Shown here in pieces: positions 21,931 through 32,321 of a stretch of DNA of 64,000 nt. The DNA lies in assembly GCA_963691705.1 (NCBI GenBank), contig OY829542.1, positions 33,962,579 through 34,026,578 on the forward strand, given 5' to 3'. Both the position numbers and the translations under genes were made by a program. Every line of letters begins with the position of its first letter. The stretch's first letter is position 1. The DNA is from Viola odorata. Its lineage: Eukaryota; Streptophyta; Magnoliopsida; Malpighiales; Violaceae. The notes beneath the pieces were generated by a model. That model did no database searches. It was not told the DNA's origin and worked only from the letters and a program-made list of their open reading frames with translations.

Positions 21931-21931
21931 T
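21723..21931 (+). repeat. Viral terminal repeat, right copy
   Basis: Second copy of the 209-bp viral end (see 13435-13643). It is followed immediately by the duplicated Tat segment with no filler, so this junction could have formed by blunt joining or minimal microhomology. Confidence 0.93.
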
Positions 21932-21932
21932 T

Positions 21933-22913
21933 CCGTGGAAATATGGAAACACGAAGAATCGCGAGATCCCAGCTAGTAACCAGATGCGTAATCCCTGGTG
22001 AAGTATAAAGCTGATAGAAAAAGAGATTATGTGGTTTCCGGATTAACACCCTGTGACGGCAGCAGAAAGGCTCCTACGGGTAATTACTGTCTCTTATAGC
22101 ATGTTATGCTACTAATGATTCACAATTAGGAATGTGCAGAATACTTTTCGAGTGGCGGAAAGATTGATGATCGCACGAATGGCGATATCATGAGACTCCT
22201 CAGGAAAGATGACTCGACACCAATCTCTGCGATTTCTATTGCCAAAACGCTAGGAGCCTGCTTGAGAAAGTAAACACATTATGTTATCGGGGCGACGATG
22301 ACGCCAGGGGAGTTTCAAAAAGTGAAAATTGAAGAAAGGGAAAGACAGCGATAAAGATATAAACTGTTTGAATATATGAAAATGCCTTTGAGGGGTCACG
22401 AGTTCTAAGGCTCAAAACAATAACGCCGTAGAGGCAAAAAAAATAAAAAGCCTGGCAATTCCCGATGGCTACAGAAGAGGCGGCGAAGCTTCAGGGTGCG
22501 TCATCCCTCGGGGTTCCTCCGTTTCCAGCCCTCTGCCTTAGCTTGGCGAAAACCTGCTTCATTAAGGTCGACAAATTTCTATTTGAAAGCCCTCGTGACC
22601 TCCTCACCTTTATACGCATCTATCCCGTGGACCTCCTCGAAGCAATTAACCAAAATAATGGCAGTCCGCTCGACATGCCATAGACACTTATCGGCTGACT
22701 CCTCTTCCAGAGCAGCTTTCCCTTCTTCCAGGGTAGCTTTCTCCTTTGCCAAAGATGACTTCTCTTCTTCCAGGGCAGCATTCTTGGCTTTTTCCGCCGT
22801 CAAGGCAGCATCAAGGGCGGACGCTTTCCTTTTCAGTTCCTGCTGGGTCAGCAATAAGTGAGTATGTTCCTCCAGCAGCTTTTTCTTCTCATTTTGCTCT
22901 TTGGAAAGTTCAG
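21933..22913 (+). repeat. Right copy of duplicated Tat segment (981 bp)
   Basis: Partner of 12443-13422. Here the Tat sequence continues without a break into 22914 and the rest of antisense gene 1, so this copy is joined to the true downstream flank and the left copy to the true upstream flank. Confidence 0.9.
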
Positions 22914-24894
22914 CCAAGGAGGCGGCAAGAGAGGCAGCCAGACGCTGCGCGTGCTCTGTCCAGTAATGGAACTTCACGAAGTTAGTGAAGAGGCTAGAAC
23001 GTAACGAACTCTCCTTGTCATCATCAACCTTAGAAAGGAAAACCTCCCGCTCTGCAGCAGACGATAATATCTGGGCGGCCAACAAAGCAGAAGCCTCATC
23101 CGAACCATCGCCCCCGATAGCCGCCAAGCCGGTGTTGCGAAAATCATATAAGCCAACTTGATGAGTCACGGTACCGGACTCACTCACTGAACTTAAGTCG
23201 GCAGTAAAGTTGAAAGTGGTAGCCCCTTCGCCCGAACGTTGCGACAATAGCACGCTCGAAGGGACGAACACCAAGAGAACAGGAGGATGAACCTGTGTAG
23301 AAGTACCCCCTTGGGTGATGTAGGGATCATGGGAATGGTAGCCCGAAAAATCCTGCAAACCTTCTTGGTAGTCCAGGTTAGGAGGATATGAATGAACAGG
23401 CCCGCCAAAGAGTTGGGCGAAGCCCCGAAAGGCTCAGTTGTACCCATGTTTTCCAAAAACCCAGAAGAATGATCCTGGGAAGCAGCCACGGAAATGAAAA
23501 CACCGGCAGATCTAACCTCTGCCGCGGCATCAGTAGAAGATAGGCTGCCACCCTCGCCTTCCTGCAGGCGTCTTTTCTTAGAACCACCCAGTGCATAGCC
23601 CAGCTCCATATCGCCCACGGGAAGTGCGGGAGTAGAATCAGCAACGGTACCCTGCACAAAAAATAAAATAATATAAAACACGCATAGCAGAAACGGATGA
23701 AGTATCGGCAGACAGCGATATACAACATATTGCGGCCAAAAAAGCGCACTCACAACAGCAGTGTCAAGAGGAGGCGCCTCTAAAGAAGCTGCCGCGTCTA
23801 GAGAAGGAGTGAGAGCGGCAACGCATCTCGTTCTTTTCTTCTTTTTTCCTTTGGCAAGGCCCTTAGGGACTTTAGAAGAAGATGGCTGAGTAGGATGAAC
23901 AGAAACGGTCACGATGGGGATACTCGAAGGGATGTCGGTATTTCCCTCACCAGCCGAGGAAGAGGATACTTGAGCAAGGCTCACGGAAGCAGCGGTTGGT
24001 GCGGCTGGGTTATCAGTAGCTTCCGTGGAGACAGCCCTCTCATTTCCTTCTCTTTCCCGAGCCCTTTTTAGTCGTCTCCTAACGCTCTCAGGCGTATAAT
24101 TGGGATCCGTCGCTGCATGATCACAAAATAACGTTAGCGTTAGTATCATCAGTAATAAAGAAGGAAGCAGCACGACACTCACGTCTAACACAGGATTGAA
24201 TGTCCGCCCCGCATGCCAGATAACGGGTATGAATGCTGATTTTCAGTTGAAGCAATTTGTCCAACCAGCCTTGTTCAGGCTGAGGAAGGCTCTCCGGCCG
24301 GCCCCAGGCGCTATCCTTAACGTCTTGGTTAAACCCAGATGGCCACCAGGAACCAGGAACTTCAGGAAGATCTATCACAAAGAACTCCTTTTTCCAGGCC
24401 TCGACGGAAGACTCAATATGGAGGAGTTTCCAAGTAAAGGATTTGAGTGAATCGTCGTCATAACGGGGAGATATCGTTATCACACCCCGACACTTCATCA
24501 ACTTAAAAATTGACTTAAGCAACAAAAGGGTAGGAGAAGTGATCCCCTTATATTTACAAAGTTCCAGAAAAGCATAAACATAGCAATGTGCATTTGGGGC
24601 TAATTGGACAGGACTCAAATTGCAAGCAGCAAGCAATTGTTTTATGAAGGGGTCGACGGGAAACCGGAAACCATAACGGAACATTTGTACGTACAGAACC
24701 CTACGTTTGCCCGTCAAAACGCTATTCAAGCGTATCGACTCAGGGGCAACGGTGGCCTTATAACCGACAGGGATAACAGCATTATGTGCGGCTAAATGCT
24801 CATCAAGAGTGACTTCAGAGGTGATACTGCTAACTGTAATATCCATCTTTTTCTCATCGGCAGACTTCGACTCAAGGCGGCGAGTCTTAGCCAT
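22501..24894 (-). pseudogene. Tat antisense gene 1 (gypsy-type transposon domain plus coiled coil)
   Basis: Gene on the strand opposite to Tat gag-pol. Exon 1 (24894-24183) encodes a domain resembling the plant 'putative gypsy type transposon' family (Transposase_28), including FRYGFRFPVDPFIKQLL and YVYAFLELCKYKGI. Intron 1 (24182-24113) and intron 2 (23753-23652) have GTGAGT donors and CAG acceptors on the minus strand, and both splice in frame. Exon 3 holds a nuclear-type KKRRLQEGEGG stretch, then a long coiled coil (about 22970-22700) rich in Glu, Lys and Ala. There is one frame change near 23420, and a TAG at 22579-22581 where the left duplicated copy has CAG. Antisense ORFs of this kind are known from Tat elements; their function is unknown. 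Confidence 0.8.
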
Positions 24895-25060
24895 GGCAGA
24901 AATAAGAAATGAAAGACGAAGAAGACGATGGAAGAAAAGAGGAAATACCTTTAGAGAAAAAGCACTTCGAGAACCCTGAATGGTGGAGAGAAAACAAGAC
25001 GGCTAGAGAGAATATGAAGAAAGCAGAATGAAAAAAGTAAGAAAAAGAAATAAGTGTTGG

Positions 25061-25068
25061 GTTTTATA
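25061..25068 (-). promoter_or_regulatory. TATA box upstream of antisense gene 1
   Basis: TATAAAAC on the minus strand about 165 bp upstream of the ATG at 24894, with a pyrimidine-rich leader in between. It is a plausible core promoter for the antisense gene. Confidence 0.5.
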
Positions 25069-25664
25069 ACCCTAGTGGCCAAGCGAAACGACGGACGCTG
25101 CAGTCGTTACGAGAGGAGCGTCACAAGGAACAGACTCAAGCAATGAGTACAATTCTAGGGAAGCGCGACAACGCTTCGATTTTGCTAAAATTCTAGAGCA
25201 CGCTAGCCCTCGGTGCCCTAAAGAACGGACACGTGTGTCTGTGTCATCACGACTTTTCTCTCGCATCAATGAGAGGATCGTGAGCATTAAATGCTCTGAA
25301 AAGCAGAAATGATTTTCTGGAATAAGACAAGAGCGATATTGCAATAATGGAGATAACGCAGGATGGCGTTAGCCAAGCCGGTAGCTTTCGAGATAACGCG
25401 GAAAAGCAAAACAGAGATCAGTTATTATCTGAGAATGAAATACAGATATCGTGGCGCGATAAAGCGTTATTACAAGACAAAGGAAGCAAATAAAGTGGAA
25501 AATCCTCCAAAGGGTCAAGCCTTGACTAATTATGGTCCAGCACGGATATCGCAGCTGCCATTCCCCTACTTCTCCCGAAAAGAAAGAAAATCTCCCTCGC
25601 CTTCGCCTAAATCCTTTATCTTCTTGGAGGCGTAATCAGCCAACTTAAATGAGTCAACAGTCCC

Positions 25665-27764
25665 CTAGCGATAGAGATCTGTAAATCCGGCGATACAGAC
25701 CTCCATGGTCTTGTTCTTCCACCAAGCTATCTTCGAAGGAACTTTGGCCAGATCCGCGTCGCGGGACGATATCTCTTCGCGAAGGAGAGAGTTTCTTTTG
25801 TCGGCCGTCACCAATTCCGCCTCCAGCAGCTCTACCTTAGCCTTCCCCTTTGATTTTTCTCGCGCGAGCTCGGCGCGATAGTCGTTCAACTCTGCCTGGG
25901 TTCGACTCTGAAGCTTCGTCAGCTCCGTTACCTTCGCCAAAGCGGCATCTAGTTGTTCCTTCGAACCGAGAGGGCGACGAACTTTGTCGCTCTGATCCTC
26001 GAGAAAATAATGCAGTTCGCGGAAGCTAGCCAGCATGTGGTTCAGAAGGCGCGCATGTTGGATTTCAGGGGGATGCCTCAGGAACTCTTCCTTATCCTTC
26101 GAAGAACTGAACATTTGGCCCACTATGGAGCCTACCGGCTCATCCCGTGATAACGGATCCGATATCCCTAAAGCACGGAGCCCGCTAGTACCGAAAGATG
26201 ACAGATCCAGCTGGTAAGTGGGAACTCCTTGAGGACTTTGAGGGGAAAGATTAGCAATATAGGGAGGAGAGCAACTTTTTACAGAACTACCAATACCCGA
26301 AATCGAAGAAAGAAATAAGGGTTGAGGCTTCCTCGGGAGAGGATTAAGAGGAACACTTGATTCGAAACCGGCATAGTCACATCTGGAATACAGGAAGAGA
26401 TCGGAGAATCAGGGCCACCGGACGGCAAGGGTGAGTCCACAACCGCCGAAACCTCATTAGCTTTGGAACACCTTGACAACCTCCGCCGCCTGCGAGGTAC
26501 TCGCGGCATGAGAAGTGTCAACCCCCGCGGCAGGAACTGCGTTAACTTCCCTCAGGGGTGGAACCGGTGGGCCAGTTTTCTCTTTTCGGGTTTTCTTTCG
26601 GAGATGCTCCGTCTCAACAGCCATCTCTTCACTATCATCCTCGGTTGACTCCGCTGCGGGATCATTTTTTCTCGCCCTAAGCTTCATTCGTTGGGCAAGG
26701 GTGGCGTGACGTAGCTCGGAACCGGCATCCATGCTCTCGCTATCGCTGTCAACTAGTCCAGTCACAGAACGACTCGGAGTCACTCCCCTACCCCGAGGCG
26801 GCAACCAATTCTCAAGAAAGCGAGAAGGTCGAGTGGAAGCACTGCGTGTTGCGACGGTCTTAGTTCTCCTTCCCCTCGGCGGGATAGTTGAACGGTTGGA
26901 GTTTTCAGGTGGTGGAGAAGGGGGTAAGGTCTGAAGCGGCACCACGTTCAGAGGAGTGTTATTTCCCCCAGAGGAACAACCCTCAGCGCTACCTGCCAGT
27001 GAAACATGTTAATATAGCAAGCAAATCGAAGCAATAACGTGGCAAAAGAAAAACTCACCAACGGCACACTCTTTCAAGGGTCTGAACCGAGCAAATTCCC
27101 GAATGCGGAAAGGCCCTTCTATTTCTAACAGGGCGGTAACATGGGACAAATCAGTACTAGACAGCATTTCTAGTTTTCTCCAAGCGGCGCTGGTAATCTC
27201 TCGGTTAAAACCACCGCGCCACCAGCGGGACGGCAGGCGAAGGGTGAAGAAGCCATTTTTCCGGTTATCCACGGTCTACTCAAAACCTTGAAAGTTCAGC
27301 TAGAAAAATTGCACGATAGCGTCATTCCATCTTGGGGTGATATCCACTAAGCAATCGCGACAGCTCAAGTTGAAAAATGTGTGGAACAGATCTAGGGATG
27401 GAGCAAAAATACGCTTCATCTCGCATGCCCGAAGGAAGGCATAAATCCCACACCAAGAAGGCGGAGTTATTTGTACGGGATTGAGATCGTAATGATTTAG
27501 CAGCTTCATCAGAGAAGTATGGATCGGCAGATGAAACCCGTAAAGAAACATCTTGAAATAAACCAGCCGGAACGTTACCCACATGGCATCATAGAGCCGA
27601 ATATCCTTCATAGGGATATAAGGGCGGCAGCCCAAGGGGAAGGTGATACTGTTCTCCTCTAACTCTGCCCTCAAAACTTCATTACAATCAAAAATACTAC
27701 GAGCTCTTCTAACCTCGAGATCTATGGGATTTTCGGCACCCGCAGTGGCTCTAACACGAGACAT
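25665..27764 (-). pseudogene. Tat antisense gene 2, paralog of gene 1
   Basis: Same architecture and strand as antisense gene 1. Exon 1 (27764-27059) encodes the same domain type (FLYGFHLPIHTSLMKLLNHY, IYAFLRACEMKRIF) and ends at a GTGAGT donor. The intron is 27058-26993, and exon 2 starts in matching phase. Exon 1 is 706 nt against 712 nt in gene 1 and both end in phase 1, so the intron position is conserved. The rest encodes a Pro/Arg-rich linker and a C-terminal coiled coil (26123-25700). Stops at 27300-27302 and 27276-27278 plus frame changes near 26470 and 26390 inactivate it. A 5'-leader intron (CAG/GTATTT ... TTCCAG) just upstream of the ATG is possible. Confidence 0.78.
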
Positions 27765-27954
27765 AAGGGACTGGAAAAATAAACTACGACGAGAGAGGAA
27801 CAAAATACCTGGAGCAAGAAGCCAGTAAACAGGCCGTCGGCGCCGGCGAGCAGTTGCAGAAACTCCTCTTGAGCAGGAAGAAACACAGGAGAAAGAGAAA
27901 GTGTAAAAAATTTTGAAGTATTGGCAAAAGTAATGAAAGAGAATAGCGGTTCCC

Positions 27955-27962
27955 TTATAAAG
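27955..27962 (-). promoter_or_regulatory. TATA box upstream of antisense gene 2
   Basis: TTTATAAG on the minus strand about 190 bp upstream of the ATG at 27764, followed by a pyrimidine-rich leader. It parallels the arrangement at antisense gene 1. Confidence 0.45.
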
Positions 27963-28236
27963 ATCGGACTTGAAGAAGAGACAACCTGTAAAAGTAAGAC
28001 ACGTGCGGACCTGAAAACGACGCGTGGACAGTCGTTTATGCCTTTGGGAGAAGACAGTTACTGACTGAAAATCGAAAGACGGTTGCACCCAGCAACAGGC
28101 ATCCCTCCGCGACAACCCTTGATGCTTGAAGAAATGGCATGAGAAGGCAATAGGAAAACAAAAGGAAAAGTGAAGCGTTATCTTATTCATTTTCGAAAAG
28201 CCATACGGCATCTACAAAGAGGCAAGACGCACTAAG

Positions 28237-28658
28237 CTAATCGCCCTCAGACCAAGAGATATCATAACAATAAACTACATCATCATCTGAGAACGATAGC
28301 TCCCTGCTGACATGAGGGAAAGGCTCATCAACCCCTTTCCCTAGGCATATCATTGATCGACCTGACTCCTCCTCAACAACTGGCGTCACCGTCTCAACGT
28401 CCGCACAGGCAGGGAGAGTCATTTTTGGCGAATCACGAGGAAGAAGAGATAGTTCTTTTCCCTTTTGAACAGAAGGGGCAGGAGAATTAAAAAGCGGTTC
28501 AGACACCTTTAAGGCTTTTTTCCTCAGCCTCTTGCGACCCCGCTGGTGAACGGGCGGCCTCCACGGAGGCAATGGAGGAGGATTGTCTGAATCTGGCGAA
28601 GTCGGAGGAGTTGGCGGAGAATCCCGCGCAGTAGTATCAAAAAATAAGAATCGGCCAT
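28237..28658 (-). pseudogene. Tat antisense ORF 3, proline-rich then acidic
   Basis: Frame ending at 28237 encodes a Pro-rich segment (DSPPTPPTSPDSDNPPPLPP), a basic patch (RGRKRLRKKALK) and an acidic tail (ELSFSDDDVVYCY). The nearest plausible ATG at 28658-28656 is in another frame, and the shift falls in a six-T run near 28640, so a slippage mutation is likely. A possible acceptor (CTTGGCAG) lies just upstream of that ATG. No family recognised. It could be a separate gene or a broken exon of a larger antisense transcript. Confidence 0.45.
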
Positions 28659-29145
28659 GAGATCACAGGCAACCTGCCAAGAGGAGAAATAAACAAGAAG
28701 ATGAACGGAAAAAGGGGAAAAGATCCCATTAAATAGCAAAAAAAAAAAAATGGGAGAGAAGTTTTCGATCATCCTACGCGACTCTTGAGAACTGACACGC
28801 GTACAACCTGGAGTGCAAATCTAGATTTACAGTCACGCCTGTTGGAATCTCCCACAGATCGAGGAAAACTGAAGCTTTGCCCAATCAGTTGACACTGAAA
28901 TGGCGGCGCAGAATTAATGCAGAACGGTTAGCGAGGAAACCGTCGTGAAAAAACCGTCCAATGGCCGACTCGTTTTCAGTTGGGCTGAGGAGACTTCCAA
29001 CTGCAAAAAGACAAATGACGCATTGAAGAAGAAGAATAGTGGCAAGCGGCATAATAAAAACAGTTTATTTATTATGGCCTAATGGCCGAGAGGTACAGCA
29101 GCGTAAAAAGAAAAAAGAAAAAAGGCTCAAAGGGAGCCACCGCCG

Positions 29146-29523
29146 TCAGGCGTCGGAACCAGCATCCTCGGGTATAATGGGGATGTCTCTCAGGGAGTCC
29201 ATGACCAGAGTGAGGTCAGTAGAGGTGACCCTCATCCCCTTCAGGCAGCACCCCAGCATGTCCTTGCGCTGCTGCAGCATGGCGATCACCACTTGAATCC
29301 GAGCGATGGAGGTGGCCAACTTCGACACGCTCTCTAAAGGACTGAAATCCTCCAGAGATGTAGCTCCCAACCTGGAATGGAGTGGGGTCAGCATCCCTTG
29401 CAACTCCAAGATGTCCTCGGAGGTCTTGATCAGCATGTTCTCTAGGAACCCGACGTCACCATCATTGAGGTTCTTGAGAGTATGGCCCTTGGAAAGGAGG
29501 AAATTTTTGGTCAAATGATCCAT
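29146..29523 (-). CDS. Tat antisense ORF 4, 125 residues, helical
   Basis: Intact frame from ATG 29523 to the stop at 29146, antisense to the retroelement and close to its 3' LTR. The protein is predicted mostly helical, rich in Leu, Ser and Met, and has no recognised domain. A TATA box (TATAAATC, 29578-29585, minus strand) lies about 55 bp upstream of the ATG with a pyrimidine-rich leader, which supports a real transcription unit. Function unknown. Confidence 0.5.
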   Translation of the reverse strand: MDHLTKNFLLSKGHTLKNLNDGDVGFLENMLIKTSEDILELQGMLTPLHSRLGATSLEDFSPLESVSKLATSIARIQVVIAMLQQRKDMLGCCLKGMRVTSTDLTLVMDSLRDIPIIPEDAGSDA

Positions 29524-29577
29524 GAGGCAGATTATGAAAGAAAAAGATGAGATGAACTTGAGTGGAGAAAGCTCTTA

Positions 29578-29585
29578 GATTTATA
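29578..29585 (-). promoter_or_regulatory. TATA box upstream of antisense ORF 4
   Basis: TATAAATC on the minus strand, about 55 bp from the ATG at 29523. Spacing is compatible with a short 5' leader. Confidence 0.45.
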
Positions 29586-29950
29586 GGCTCCGAGAAATGG
29601 GCCTTTTGAAAGAGGAGGTCCTCAAAAGACGAGCCGCCCCGTTACCATCAAAGACCGATGGACCTGACGCGGAAACGAGGATCGACATCAGTATGCTGCT
29701 AACGATGCAGGTACTCGAGAGGAGTACGAGCTAGAATCCTGGAAAACGTGAAAGAGCGCGATATTACAGGTAGCCATGACGTAAAAGCCGTACAATTGTA
29801 GGTATCCATAGTGTAAGGCCGCGTCGATGTCGCAGGTAGCTCCTAGCAGCGTAAAACCTCCCCGGTATCGCGGGTATCTGGTGGTATAAAGTCGCACAAA
29901 TCATAGGCAGCTGATGGCGTAAAACCGCGTCAATATCGTTGACTCCATGA

Positions 29951-29970
29951 GCGGAAAGGAAAGAAAGAAC
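29951..29970 (+). other. Candidate polypurine tract of the Tat element
   Basis: GCGGAAAGGAAAGAAAGAAC-type purine-rich run ends five bases before the TG that starts the 3' LTR. Most of it is A and G, as required for plus-strand priming. Confidence 0.55.
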
Positions 29971-29975
29971 CCGCG

Positions 29976-30996
29976 TGATCTCAAAACCCTTGTAAGTACA
30001 AAGTTTACTAATATCTCCGTAGAATGCCTATCTCCTCTACGTGTTTGTAGTTCGCCCGAAATACCAATGGACCCGGAACGTATGCGAACCTGGACGAGTT
30101 AGCGGCGTCTTTCACTGATTCCCTGACACCCCATGAGGACGGGTCTTTGGACAAGCACGAAGACCGGAACTCGCTTGCTAAGAGGAAAGCTCCCGACCTA
30201 GGCGCTGCCTAACGTTCAATTGTTCTTTGTCGTATCGAAAAAGACAAAGGAGCTCGGAGATTCCGCAAGTATATCGCCATAAGGAGGAAAGGACCCTTAC
30301 CTAAGATTCTAGACATGGACAGAAAATTACAGCCCTTGGTAAACACTCGGGCTCGTTTTCAGTTGGGCTTATGATAACAATTAAGACAATCCTAAGGGTA
30401 TTTCTGTAATTATGACCCCTGCCGAGGACGGAATCCTATAGCCCTATCGGACATCCAAGTTATCGCCACTAGACTATGAGGTGTTTTCTGGGATGGTCGA
30501 CATCAGCGGGGGGAGGTCTCACGCGTCTCTGCATGTACGGCATCATCCCATCCCAGGGCAGCCACGACACCATCCACAGAGTTATCGCCCCCGGCATCAC
30601 CATGGGTATCGCCCTCGGCACCCTCCACAGAGTTATCGCCCCGGCATCACCATGGGTATCGCCCTCGGCACCCTCCTCGGAGGTATCGCCCATGACGTCA
30701 GGTCTAGGTATCACCAGTGACGTCATACAGAGCAATATCTTTCCAAGATATCGCCCTTTTGCCCAGATATCGCCCCCAGCGGCCTATAAATACCCCCTCA
30801 TTTTAAAACATCAAGTAAGCCTAAGACTACCTTCTAGAACCTCTGCTATTTTTAAAACCGCTTACTGACTTAAGCATCGGAGTGTCTACACCGGAGCCCC
30901 CCCTCCGGCGCTTTGCAGGTGTGTCCGATACCAGCTACAACGACTCTGACCGACAATATTCATCGTCCCGATCGTCTCAAAACTCGAATCTTATCA
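29976..30996 (+). repeat. 3' LTR of the Tat element
   Basis: About 1,021 bp with TGAT...ATCA ends, preceded by the purine tract. It contains a TATA box (CTATAAATACCCC, about 30784) followed by a typical R/U5 region. Two tandem copies of a unit of about 51 bp (CATCACCATGGGTATCGCCC) lie at about 30580-30685. The ends were chosen from the short inverted repeat and purine tract, since the partner 5' LTR is outside the window; the 3' boundary could be off by a few bases. Confidence 0.7.
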
Positions 30997-31709
30997 AAAG
31001 TCAGTTCTTACTTCTTTTTCTGTGTTCTCCCAAGATGGTGAAACATAGGAGAAGGCAGTTACATCATTTATCCTGAAGTGAACAAATGCTAATCCTTCAC
31101 AATTCCTCAACAATCACAAACTCTTGCCATATGTTGTATTTTAACAAAGTTTATCAATCTTGTACCGTTTCGTCCGGTATTACAAATATATATCGGGTTT
31201 TTTTTGGTCAAAACAATACAAGTAGACTTTTGCTTCCTTCGATTTGCATCTCAGTCTGTCTACCCTTGCATATCATTTCGGGTTAAAAAAACAAGTCCAA
31301 CTTTTGCTAAATTAACTTGTACTTCTTTTTTCTGTTCTCATTCTTTTCTTTAACCTTTTTCATACCATTATATACTTTAAACAGTTCATTAAGTATCAAG
31401 ATGAAATTTTTTATTAACTTATTGTATGTTCTTGTCAGATGTATATAAAAAGTTCAAGAGTTATTTTTATTTATATAGATTATTAATACTTGATGAAAAT
31501 TTGCACAATCATTCTTTTAAGTGTTTAATTGTTTAACTTTTTAATGTTGCATGATTAATTTTTTTTTAAAGTGTAGTATATGATTTATATATATTTGTAT
31601 GTATATTGCAATTCGAGACGCAATACCAAAACTGTACACTGATCTTTCCGATATCCGTTACATTTCACTTCCAAAAGCACGTCTGAGTTAACTTCCGGTA
31701 CCAGATTAA
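30997..31709. other. Intergenic, no feature seen
   Basis: AT-rich sequence between the Tat LTR and the Tourist-like MITE. No reading frame, RNA gene or repeat can be supported. Confidence 0.6.
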
Positions 31710-32139
31710 GGGTCTGTTTGGTGTTCCAGTTCGGTGGGAAAAAGTTTTATGGGAAAAGTTCTGTAGGAAAATGACTTCTGGGAAACGAAGTGTGCTGTTT
31801 GGTAAACATTTTTTAAAAATAAGAAAAGTGGATCTAGAATTACTTATTTTGAGATAAAGATTTTACTGGGGTAGTTTTTAATTTATTTTTTTCTATTATA
31901 TAGAGTGAAAAAATGAAATTAAAATGAAGAAGAAAAAAAAATAAGAGAGAGAGAGTCCAAATGAAGTATGATTTGGCTGCTGGAGCAAATTGCTCCAGCC
32001 CGTGGAGCACCATTTTCTTCCTTCAGGAAATGGGCTTCTAAAGAAGCCCAGTGTCAAACGAGAACCCCAAACGCCTGTCCTTTAATTTTCAGTGGCTGAG
32101 TCACGGTTCTGCCACTGAACCATGACGCCAAACACGCAC
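31710..32139. mobile_element. Tourist-like (PIF/Harbinger) MITE
   Basis: 430 bp with imperfect terminal inverted repeats (GGGTCTGTTTGGTGTTCCAG at the left; the right end is related in reverse) and a TAA target duplication on both sides (31707-31709, 32140-32142). It has no coding capacity. It lies 182 bp downstream of the VPS45 stop codon and so may contribute to the 3' end of that transcript. A relative starts at 63450. Confidence 0.75.
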
Positions 32140-32321
32140 TAATAAGCTTGACCTTAACACTTTTTATCTCCTGTGGACGCTTTTGTTTCATATAACATAA
32201 ACACTTCTGGTCATTGATATTTGATGCACAATCCCATGTAAAACCCAAATAAAAATAAATAAAAAGACAATTATTTACATTAGGTTCCAAGATACCTATA
32301 CTACATAAACAGTGTTCAAAG

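Larger units (their letters stand above)
13435..21931 (+). mobile_element. Endogenous caulimovirid (pararetrovirus), more than one genome unit
   Basis: An integrated plant pararetrovirus. The same viral position recurs 8,288 bp apart (13435 and 21723), giving the unit genome size, with 209 bp present at both ends. Order along the insert: end of a leader ORF, movement protein, coat region with zinc knuckle, protease, RT, RNase H, a downstream ORF of unknown function, a small basic ORF, a TATA promoter, and the start of the leader ORF. There is no integrase and no LTR. The one-polyprotein layout plus a downstream ORF resembles florendovirus- or petuvirus-type members of Caulimoviridae; genus is not certain. 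At least six lesions (two frame changes, four stops) make it non-functional as it stands. No canonical initiator-tRNA primer site was found. Confidence 0.9.
7393..30996 (+). mobile_element. Tat-lineage Ty3/gypsy element, 5' end missing, nested insertions
   Basis: A very large LTR retrotransposon on the plus strand. It starts within gag because the chromovirus is inserted there; its 5' LTR and most of gag would lie left of the window. Order: gag tail, protease, RT, RNase H, second RNase H, integrase, tandem-repeat 3' region, antisense genes, PPT, 3' LTR. Tat placement rests on the second RNase H after pol RNase H and on antisense ORFs between pol and the 3' LTR, both known features of that lineage. 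An endogenous pararetrovirus and its duplicated flank add about 9.5 kb. The pol frame is dead. Confidence 0.88.

Noticed and set aside
22465..22985. Plus-strand frames in the right duplicated copy
   Set aside because: Same shadow effect as in the left copy.
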